DNA of 14,779 bases from an uncultured Fibrobacter sp. (lineage in GTDB: Bacteria > Fibrobacterota > Fibrobacteria > Fibrobacterales > Fibrobacteraceae), in NCBI GenBank assembly GCA_934691725.1, contig CAKUTF010000055.1, forward strand, positions 1 to 14,779, written 5' to 3'. The translations under genes were made by a program, and so were the position numbers. This document shows, piece by piece, positions 6,236 to 12,111 of the stretch. The notes under the pieces were generated by a model, which searched no databases, was not told where the DNA came from, and saw nothing but the letters and a program-made list of their open reading frames with translations. The first letter of the stretch is position 1; the number at the start of each line of letters is the position of its first letter.

Positions 6236-7405
6236 CTAGAAGTGAATCACGCGGACACGAATCACCTTGTCGAGCTTCTTCAGCGCATCGATAATGGAAT
6301 CATCGACGACCGTTTCCACGTCGATCAGGTTGTAGCCGATCTTGCCGTTCGACTTGTTGCTGAAGCTTGCGATATTGATGTTCGCCGCGCCGAAGACCTT
6401 CGTGATTTCCGCAATCATGTTCGGAACGTCCTGGTTAATCACGACGACACGGCTCTTGACTTCCGCATGGGGGAAGCTGTCAAGCGGCGGGAAGTTCACC
6501 GAATTGCGGACCACGCCGAATTCCAGATAATCCTTCAACTCCTCGACAGCCATCACCGCGCAGTTTTCCTCGGCTTCTTCGGTAGAAGCTCCCAGGTGCG
6601 GGAAAATCTTGATCTTCGGATTCTTCATGGACTTCGGGTCGGCAAAGTCGGTGAGGTAAGTCTGGAGGCGCCCTTCGTCGAGCATCTTGTAAACCGTGTC
6701 CATGTTCACGATGCCGCCACGGGCAAAGTTCATGATAATAGATCCCTTGAACGCTGCGAGGTTCTTTTCGTTCAGCATATTCTCGGTCACGCCCTTGATG
6801 AACGGCACGTGCACGGTGATAAAATCCGACTTCGCGATGACTTCTTCGATCGTCTTCACGACGGTGACGACATTCGACAGCTTGTGCATGTTCGCCGCGC
6901 TCGGATACGGTTCGTAAGCGACCACGTTCATATTCTTCCAGCGCGCATAGTTTGAAACGAGAACGCCGATCTTTCCAAGCCCAATGACGCCGAGCGTCTT
7001 CCCGGCAAGTTCCGTCCCCGCGAACATTTTCTTGCCTTTTTCAATCGTCTTGTCGAGCGCCGGATCGTTCGGGTCGAGGGACTTGACCCAAGCTTCCGCT
7101 TCGGACACATGGCGAACGGCCATGCCGAGAATCGTCATCACCAGTTCCGCCACCGCGTTCGCATTGGCTCCCGGCGTATTGAAAACGCAGACACCCTTCG
7201 AACTCGCCTTGTCGATGGTGATGTTGTTCACGCCGGCACCGGCACGGGCCACCGCGAGCAGACCATCGAAAGAATCCGTATCGACCTGCGCGCTGCGGAC
7301 GAGAATCGCATCCGGAGATTCGACAGTTTCCGAAACTTCGTAGCCGTTCCCGAAAAGATCGAGACCTTTCTTGGAAATGTTGTTCAGGGTTTTGATTTTA
7401 CGCAT
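6236..7405 (-). CDS. serA: D-3-phosphoglycerate dehydrogenase with C-terminal ACT domain
   Basis: Oxidises 3-phosphoglycerate to 3-phosphohydroxypyruvate with NAD, the first step of serine synthesis, in the cytoplasm. The ATG at 7405 gives 389 aa and has AAAGGAA 7 nt upstream. The open frame further up to 7528 overlaps ispG and is not used. Visible motifs are RAGAGVNNI (54-62), NTPGANANAV (76-85), the nucleotide-binding GLGKIG (142-147), the substrate and catalytic Arg in FARGG (227-231), and the catalytic His in FPHLGAST (268-275). An ACT domain fills about 318-389 (VVVINQDVPNMIAEIT). The usual DVFExEP stretch reads TDFADP, as I recall for the roughly 390-residue subgroup. It lies 35 nt downstream of ispG and is probably cotranscribed with it. 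The ACT domain suggests serine feedback, though that is not shown here. Confidence 0.93.
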   Translation of the reverse strand: MRKIKTLNNISKKGLDLFGNGYEVSETVESPDAILVRSAQVDTDSFDGLLAVARAGAGVNNITIDKASSKGVCVFNTPGANANAVAELVMTILGMAVRHVSEAEAWVKSLDPNDPALDKTIEKGKKMFAGTELAGKTLGVIGLGKIGVLVSNYARWKNMNVVAYEPYPSAANMHKLSNVVTVVKTIEEVIAKSDFITVHVPFIKGVTENMLNEKNLAAFKGSIIMNFARGGIVNMDTVYKMLDEGRLQTYLTDFADPKSMKNPKIKIFPHLGASTEEAEENCAVMAVEELKDYLEFGVVRNSVNFPPLDSFPHAEVKSRVVVINQDVPNMIAEITKVFGAANINIASFSNKSNGKIGYNLIDVETVVDDSIIDALKKLDKVIRVRVIHF

Positions 7406-7440
7406 TGTGAGTTCCTTTGTGAAGGTTCCTTGATAACAAA

Positions 7441-9177
7441 CTATTCTTCGACATAACGTCCGCGGCTCTTGATGAGTTCCACGAGTTCGTCGAGCGCTTC
7501 GGATTCGGGCACGTTCTTCTTCACGCATGTCTTGCCTTCGAAGAGGTTGATGAAACCGGGCGCGCCTCCGACATAGCCGAAGTCCGCATCCGCCATTTCG
7601 CCCGTTCCGTTCACGATGCAGCCCATGACCGCAATCGAAAGGTTCTGGAGATGGCCGAGCCGGGCCTTGATTTTTCCGAGCACATGCTGGATGTTGTAGA
7701 GCGTGCGTCCGCAGCTCGGGCAGCTGATGAATTCCGTCTTGCTGCGCCGGACTCCCGCAGCCTGCAAAATGTCAAAAGCAAGCGCAACCGCTGACTTTTC
7801 GTCCGAAGAGTCAATGACCACCGCATCGCCGATTCCGTCCGAGAGGAGGCAGCCGAAATCCGCTGCGACTTTCAATTTTTCGTCTTCCGCTCCGGAAATT
7901 TTCCTGTAAAGGAGAACCGGATTTTTCGAGCCTTTCGACATAAGGGCGGAAACAAGCGCCCGAACGCCGAACGTAAAATTTTCACCGGTATAGACAACGA
8001 GCGAATCCGCCGGAACATTTTTCGTACCGGAAGCGAACGCTGCTATATCGAACGCATCCCGAAACTCGACAATCCCCTGGGAAGAGAGACCCGTAAAGGC
8101 GAACTCGGGCGAGCGCGGCTTTCCCGAAATGCTCACGGCATCCGCCACCTCGCCGACCCGCACAGGCTCCTTTCCGCCGAGCGAAACTCCCGAAAAGTTC
8201 ACCGGAGAAGTTTCCAGCCGCATGTAGTGATACGGGTCCTTTTTCCATTCGGGGACTTCAAACTTCAGGCAGTCTTTCGGCTGTTCGCAGACACGGATGA
8301 GTTCCCGCGCAACGGGCACTTCCGCCACCGGATCTTCCGTCAGCGATACGCGAATCGTATCCGCAAGACCGTCGAGAAGCAGCGAACCGATTCCGACGGA
8401 GGACTTGAGCCTTCCATCTTCGCCCGCTCCCGCTTCCGTCACGCCGACATGGAAAGGATACGGTTTAAAACGCTCCGCTTCGAGCCTCGCAGCGAGCATC
8501 CGGTAGGCGCAAATCGCCACGCGCGGAGTCGAGGACTTGAGGCTCACCACGACCTGGTCAAAATGTTCCGCTTCGCACACGGCGAGATATTCCAGCGCGC
8601 TTTCGACCATGCCTTCGACCGTATCGCCGTAGCGGTAGAGCATCCGGGCGGAAAGCGAACCGTGGTTCACCCCGATGCGAATCGCGCGACCGAGACGTTT
8701 CGCTTCTCGCACAAAAGGCGTAAACGTCTCAAAAACCTTTTCCCTACCTTCGTCAAAATTCTTTTCGGCCTGCTTGTCGAGAGTCGCGATGCCCGAATCG
8801 ACAAAGTTCCCCGGGTTGATGCGGACCTTTTCGACCCACTTGAGAGCTTCAAATGCCGCCTTCGGCTGGAAATGGATATCCGCGGAAACCGGAACCCGGC
8901 AACCCGCCGTCCGGATTTTCTTCATCACTTCTTCGAGAGCCTGCGCATCCGAAAGCGTCGGGGCGGTAATGCGCACCAGTTCGCAGCCCGCATCCGCAAG
9001 CGCAATCGTCTCGGCCACGGTCTTTTCCACATCTTTCGGCTTCGTAGTCGTCATGGACTGCACAAGGACAGGCGCGCCGCCGCCGATTACGGCATCACCG
9101 ACTTTTACCTGGACAGTCTTTCTGCGGACCGGAGAGAACCGGTTCCTGACATAGGGGAAATCAAAAGTAACGGACAT
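7441..9177 (-). CDS. ispG: (E)-4-hydroxy-3-methylbut-2-enyl-diphosphate synthase, long form
   Basis: Reductive conversion of methylerythritol cyclodiphosphate to HMBPP in the MEP isoprenoid pathway, using a 4Fe-4S cluster. The N-terminal TIM-barrel half is clear (VLVQSMTTTKPKD, ADIHFQPKAA, VRINPGNF). The C-terminal cluster domain has C486 and C489 in CPSCGRT, C520 in MGCIVNGTGE and the ligand Glu at 527. At 578 aa it is the long form, with an extra domain between barrel and cluster module, as in Bacteroidetes, Chlamydia and plants; the E. coli type is near 370 aa. The start at 9177 has TATATT (9184-9189) six bases upstream and no usual Shine-Dalgarno, so a leaderless mRNA is plausible. It begins 30 nt after the EamA stop. 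Confidence 0.95.
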   Translation of the reverse strand: MSVTFDFPYVRNRFSPVRRKTVQVKVGDAVIGGGAPVLVQSMTTTKPKDVEKTVAETIALADAGCELVRITAPTLSDAQALEEVMKKIRTAGCRVPVSADIHFQPKAAFEALKWVEKVRINPGNFVDSGIATLDKQAEKNFDEGREKVFETFTPFVREAKRLGRAIRIGVNHGSLSARMLYRYGDTVEGMVESALEYLAVCEAEHFDQVVVSLKSSTPRVAICAYRMLAARLEAERFKPYPFHVGVTEAGAGEDGRLKSSVGIGSLLLDGLADTIRVSLTEDPVAEVPVARELIRVCEQPKDCLKFEVPEWKKDPYHYMRLETSPVNFSGVSLGGKEPVRVGEVADAVSISGKPRSPEFAFTGLSSQGIVEFRDAFDIAAFASGTKNVPADSLVVYTGENFTFGVRALVSALMSKGSKNPVLLYRKISGAEDEKLKVAADFGCLLSDGIGDAVVIDSSDEKSAVALAFDILQAAGVRRSKTEFISCPSCGRTLYNIQHVLGKIKARLGHLQNLSIAVMGCIVNGTGEMADADFGYVGGAPGFINLFEGKTCVKKNVPESEALDELVELIKSRGRYVEE

Positions 9178-9183
9178 GCCCCC

Positions 9184-9189
9184 AATATA
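9184..9189 (-). promoter_or_regulatory. putative -10/-7 element of ispG (TATATT)
   Basis: TATATT on the minus strand ends 6 nt before the ispG ATG. This would place the transcription start at or next to the ATG. It matches TAnnTT elements at the same distance before two other genes in the window. It suggests that ispG has its own promoter inside the tandem gene run. Confidence 0.45.
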
Positions 9190-9207
9190 GCACTTTTTTT
9201 AGCGCCC

Positions 9208-10092
9208 CTACTTTTTCCGGTATTCGGCGAGGACCATCCCGAAAAGAATCAGAAATGCGCCGAGAACGGCGACAGGCGTAATCCGCTCATGCAAAAAAAT
9301 CACCGAAAGGACGATGGAAAAAAGCGGAATCGCGTAGATGTAGTTCGAAGCGAGAACCGTCCCGATGACCCGCAAGGCCTTGTTCCAAATCACGTAGCCG
9401 AAAAGCGAAGCGACGATTCCCAAGAAGAGAAAATTCCCTGCGACAACCGGGCTTTTAAAGGCCGCCCAGGGAATGTCCACCCCGACAAAAAGCAAGACGG
9501 GAAGCGACGTCAGCGCACCGTAGAAAAAGATTTTCCGGGAGATGAAAAGCGCCGAATAGCATTCCGAAAGGGGGCGGACAATCAGCGAATAGACGGTCCA
9601 GACAAGAGCCGCGACAAAGGCGAGCAGGTCGCCCACCGGAGACAGTTCCAGGATAAACCTTCCATTCAGAACGACCAGGACCATTCCGCACAAAGTAAGA
9701 ATCGACCCTGCAACCTGGCGTTTCCCGAGCCGCTCGCTCCGGTATAGAAGCCCTCCGAAAATCATCGTGAGCAGAGGATTCGCGCAGACGATCAGCGAAA
9801 CATTCGAAACAAGCGAAAATTCAAGAGCTGTATTTTCCGCGATAAAGTAAATCGATCCGGCGGTGAGTCCGCAACAGGCGAGCATCGCCTCGTGCCTGTA
9901 GCTTTTCGCAAAAAGCCTTTCGTGGGAGACGGCCAAGAGGATCAGGTAGGCAAGCGCAAAACGGAGAAGATAGACGTGCGTCGGGAGAAAACCCGCATTC
10001 AGAAGGATCTTGGTCGAGACAAAGCTCGCGCCCCAGACGGCAACCGTAAAAACCGCGAGGGCATGCCAAAGGAGCAGACGTGAATTTTTCAT
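9208..10092 (-). CDS. EamA/DMT-superfamily transporter
   Basis: A 294-aa inner-membrane protein with about ten hydrophobic segments arranged as two EamA halves. The N-terminal half contains AVWGASFVSTKILL and the conserved stretch around AENTALEFSLVSNVSLIVCA; the second half has ALVWTVYSLIVRPL and ends IPLFSIVLSVIFLHERITPV, the typical last-helix motif with E before R. Family members export amino acids, metabolites or sugars; the substrate here cannot be read from sequence. The start at 10092 has no Shine-Dalgarno but has TATCTT (10101-10106) 8 nt upstream. It lies 27 nt after the PAP2 gene and 30 nt before ispG, so it may share their transcript. Confidence 0.9.
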   Translation of the reverse strand: MKNSRLLLWHALAVFTVAVWGASFVSTKILLNAGFLPTHVYLLRFALAYLILLAVSHERLFAKSYRHEAMLACCGLTAGSIYFIAENTALEFSLVSNVSLIVCANPLLTMIFGGLLYRSERLGKRQVAGSILTLCGMVLVVLNGRFILELSPVGDLLAFVAALVWTVYSLIVRPLSECYSALFISRKIFFYGALTSLPVLLFVGVDIPWAAFKSPVVAGNFLFLGIVASLFGYVIWNKALRVIGTVLASNYIYAIPLFSIVLSVIFLHERITPVAVLGAFLILFGMVLAEYRKK

Positions 10093-10119
10093 CGGAAATA
10101 AAGATAGAATTCGCCCGAA

Positions 10120-10896
10120 TCAAAATCGAACGGCCACCCCCAAATAGCCGGGAAGAGCCGCAAGCGAAACATGCGACAAGCGGTGAAGCCTTAAAACGGC
10201 AAAGCTCGAAAGCGATCCGATAGCGGCGCCGGCAAGGACGTCCGACGGATAGTGCTTCCCCGCCCAGACGCGAAGCCCGCCGACAAGAGCCGCGGACGCA
10301 AGCGAAACTCCCCAGACAACAGGCGAAAGCGACGACCCCGGATTTTTCGCATCGAACCACATACCGCTAAAAACGGCCAAGGCAAACGCTGCGCTCGTAT
10401 GCCCGGAATAGAACGATCCCCAGGCCTCTCCGCGAGAAAGGTCCGCCCCCGAGGAATACAGTTCGGGACGCGGCCACAGGCGGGCGCTGCGCACAAGCAG
10501 GTTCAGCCCGTTCTGCAAGAATCCGATTTCCACCGCGGTGAGTAAAAAAGTCGCCACTTCCCCGGCGTCGCTGTTCCCGGCTTTCCAGTTGTAGCCTTCC
10601 CACGCGAAGGGAACGATTATCGCTAAACTCATCCAGTCGCTCGCAATGTCCGCGATGCGGTTCCTGTTCCCGGCAAAGGGCCTGTCCCACGGCAAGAGCC
10701 TGTCCTTGTCCGGGAGTTCCGAGCGCGCCTCCATCCCCGCGTAGCGAACATTTCCCGCAAGCGACGTCCCGATTCCTAGCACGAGCAGCGTCACATCCGT
10801 TTTCAGCGAAATTCCATACGGAGAATCCGCGGCGCAAACCTTCGCCAAGTCCACAAACAAAAAAAATGCCAAAACGAAAACGAATCCGGTGCGCAT
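10120..10896 (-). CDS. PAP2-family (phosphatidic acid phosphatase type 2) protein, exported or membrane-bound
   Basis: The start at 10896 gives 258 aa beginning MRTGFVFVLAFFLFVDLAKV, a signal peptide or signal anchor. The frame upstream of it would run into the divergent gene. The three PAP2 signatures are present: motif 1 as R136-x6-R143-P144 (RSARLWPRP, with Lys replaced by Arg), motif 2 as YSGH at 163-166 (Tyr in place of the usual Pro), and motif 3 as R209-x5-H215-x3-D219 (RVWAGKHYPSD). These supply the His nucleophile (H215) and acid/base His (H166), so activity is likely. The family removes phosphate from lipid phosphates such as phosphatidate or undecaprenyl diphosphate. The substrate is unknown. 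It diverges from the methyltransferase gene across 25 bp. Confidence 0.88.
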   Translation of the reverse strand: MRTGFVFVLAFFLFVDLAKVCAADSPYGISLKTDVTLLVLGIGTSLAGNVRYAGMEARSELPDKDRLLPWDRPFAGNRNRIADIASDWMSLAIIVPFAWEGYNWKAGNSDAGEVATFLLTAVEIGFLQNGLNLLVRSARLWPRPELYSSGADLSRGEAWGSFYSGHTSAAFALAVFSGMWFDAKNPGSSLSPVVWGVSLASAALVGGLRVWAGKHYPSDVLAGAAIGSLSSFAVLRLHRLSHVSLAALPGYLGVAVRF

Positions 10897-10921
10897 CGTC
10901 AAAAAAAGATAGATTTTATCT
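10897..10921. promoter_or_regulatory. 25-bp divergent promoter region with inverted repeat
   Basis: The whole gap between two divergent start codons is 25 bp. On the minus strand TATCTT (10906-10911) lies 9 nt before the PAP2 ATG. On the plus strand TAGATT (10910-10915) lies 6 nt before the methyltransferase ATG. The two candidate -10 elements overlap by 2 bp. AGATA (10907-10911) and TATCT (10917-10921) form an inverted repeat with a 5-nt spacer. Neither gene has a Shine-Dalgarno. Confidence 0.5.
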
Positions 10922-11872
10922 ATGCACAAAAAAAGCCAAGTCCTCGAACCGCTCACGCCGAGCCTTGAACTTTTCAACGCCATTTCCGACGAGATGCGTT
11001 TGAAAATCCTGATGATTCTTTCGCACTCGGAATTCACGGTCAACGAACTCAAGGAAATTCTCGGCATCCACCAGTCAAACGCGAGCCGTCACCTGTCGAA
11101 GCTCTCGAATTGCGGGCTTCTCAAGGACAGACGCGAGGGGACAAAGGCGTTCTACGGGCTTTCGGACGACCTCTACCTGAGCCGCAAACTTTACGACATG
11201 ATATCCAAGGCCTGGGAACAGCTCCCCGATTTGCCAATCGTCGAAAGCAAGGTCGAAGACCTCCTCATCGGAAGACGAAACGGCTACACGGCAAAATTCC
11301 ACAAGCTCTCGGAAGCGGGCGGAAGCCTGAAAGCGCAGATTTCGCTTTTCGCCCATCTGATGATAGCCTTTGAACACGCGATAGACATCGGATGCGGAGA
11401 AGGCGGCGACCTAAGCTTTATGCTCGCCGAACGCTGCAAGCAGGTGACGGCAATCGACATCAACGAATCGACCGTCCACGGCGTCAAGGCGATTGCCAGG
11501 GAAAAGGGCGTCGAAAACATCGAAGCGATTTGCGCCGACATGCGAAAAATCCCGCTCCCCGCGGAATGCGCGGATCTTGTCCTGATGAGCCAGGTTCTGC
11601 ACCATGCGCCAAGCCCCCAGGAATCTCTCGCCGAAGCTGTCCGGCTGCTCTCCCCCGGCGGGACACTCGCCCTTCTCGACCTCGCGGAGCACAGCGAGGA
11701 GGAACTCCGGGAAACCCACGGACATCTCTGGCTGGGCTTCAGCCGGGAACGCATCCAGTTCCTGTTGCAGAACCTCCCCTGCCACATCGAGACGTCGGAA
11801 ATCATCCAGAGCGAAATCTCCGCCGAAAAGAAGCTCCCCGCCATCTGCATTATCGTAAAAAAAGACTCCTAG
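10922..11872 (+). CDS. ArsR-type HTH regulator fused to a SAM-dependent methyltransferase
   Basis: 316 aa. Residues 15-80 form an ArsR-like winged helix-turn-helix (FTVNELKEILGIHQSNASRH at 38-57, then LSKLSNCGLLKDRREG). The cysteine metal site typical of ArsR/SmtB (ELCVCDL) is replaced by TVNELKEI, so it is probably not a metal sensor of that type. Residues about 145-255 are a class I methyltransferase: motif I DIGCGEGG (155-162), the acidic residue D179 at the end of strand 2, QVLHHAP (224-230) and LSPGG (243-247). Proteins with this architecture are widespread; some sit near methionine-cycle genes, which I do not see here. It may regulate itself or the divergent PAP2 gene. The methylation substrate is unknown. 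Confidence 0.9.
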   Translation: MHKKSQVLEPLTPSLELFNAISDEMRLKILMILSHSEFTVNELKEILGIHQSNASRHLSKLSNCGLLKDRREGTKAFYGLSDDLYLSRKLYDMISKAWEQLPDLPIVESKVEDLLIGRRNGYTAKFHKLSEAGGSLKAQISLFAHLMIAFEHAIDIGCGEGGDLSFMLAERCKQVTAIDINESTVHGVKAIAREKGVENIEAICADMRKIPLPAECADLVLMSQVLHHAPSPQESLAEAVRLLSPGGTLALLDLAEHSEEELRETHGHLWLGFSRERIQFLLQNLPCHIETSEIIQSEISAEKKLPAICIIVKKDS

Positions 11873-11875
11873 GCG

Positions 11876-11904
11876 TTGCCTTTTTCCCATTTTTTAGATA
11901 AATT
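11876..11904 (+). promoter_or_regulatory. putative promoter of the 36-aa membrane protein
   Basis: TTGCCT (11876-11881) and TAAATT (11899-11904) are separated by 17 bp, which fits a sigma-70-like -35/-10 pair with 4 of 6 matches in each box. The region lies directly after the methyltransferase stop and before a strong Shine-Dalgarno (AAGGAG, 11920-11925). Confidence 0.4.
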
Positions 11905-11933
11905 AAGGATTGCAAAAACAAGGAGTTCCCATC

Positions 11934-12044
11934 ATGGCAAAGACAATCAAGGTTCTCGGAATCGTTCTCGTGTTCCTGCTTTCGCTGTTCTCGATTTACC
12001 ACATCGTGCAATCGCGTTCGCTCGACGAAAACGCAGCGGATTAA
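11934..12044 (+). CDS. small single-pass membrane protein (36 aa)
   Basis: A short ORF coding MAKTIKVLGIVLVFLLSLFS, then IYHIVQSRSLDENAAD. Evidence that it is real: AAGGAG at 11920-11925 is spaced 8 nt from the ATG, a promoter-like pair lies just upstream, and a strong terminator follows at 12068-12100, so it has the make-up of a self-contained transcription unit. The protein has a short Lys-containing N-terminus, one hydrophobic helix of about 16-17 residues and an acidic tail, which predicts a membrane-anchored peptide with the tail outside. I do not recognise the family and assign no function. Confidence 0.7.
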   Translation: MAKTIKVLGIVLVFLLSLFSIYHIVQSRSLDENAAD

Positions 12045-12067
12045 GCGCGATATTCAAAGCTTTCGAA

Positions 12068-12100
12068 AAGCCGACCTTCGCAAGAGGGCGGCTTTTTTTT
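12068..12100 (+). terminator. intrinsic terminator after the small membrane protein
   Basis: AAGCCG (12068-12073) pairs with CGGCTT (12089-12094). A single A-G mismatch and then CCT/AGG extend the stem, the loop is TCGCAAG, and a run of eight T follows (12093-12100). It separates the small-protein transcript from the YfhO-family gene, which starts only 11 nt beyond the T run. Confidence 0.88.
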
Positions 12101-12105
12101 ACCTT
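12100..12105 (+). promoter_or_regulatory. putative -10/-7 element of the YfhO-family gene (TACCTT)
   Basis: TACCTT starts at the last T of the preceding terminator and ends 6 nt before the ATG at 12112, the same spacing as at ispG and the methyltransferase gene. No Shine-Dalgarno is present, so this would be a leaderless start. The hexamer matches TATAAT only partly. Confidence 0.35.
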
Positions 12106-12111
12106 GCGACC

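Noticed and set aside
6242..6955. 237-codon plus-strand open frame
   Set aside because: It is antisense to serA, with no ribosome site or recognisable motif, and serA is unambiguous.
7406..7528. N-terminal extension of serA to 7528
   Set aside because: It overlaps the end of ispG, has no family similarity, and the ATG at 7405 has its own Shine-Dalgarno and the correct family N-terminus.
8227..9747. 506-codon plus-strand open frame
   Set aside because: It is antisense to ispG and EamA, which have clear family motifs. The frame is rich in Arg, His and Asp, as expected for an antisense shadow of higher-GC genes.
10897..11067. N-terminal extension of the PAP2 protein to 11067
   Set aside because: It would run through the divergent methyltransferase gene, and the ATG at 10896 starts a clear signal peptide.
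11860..11933. Riboswitch upstream of the small membrane protein
   Set aside because: The leader is short and has no conserved motif or multi-stem fold; a promoter and Shine-Dalgarno explain it.
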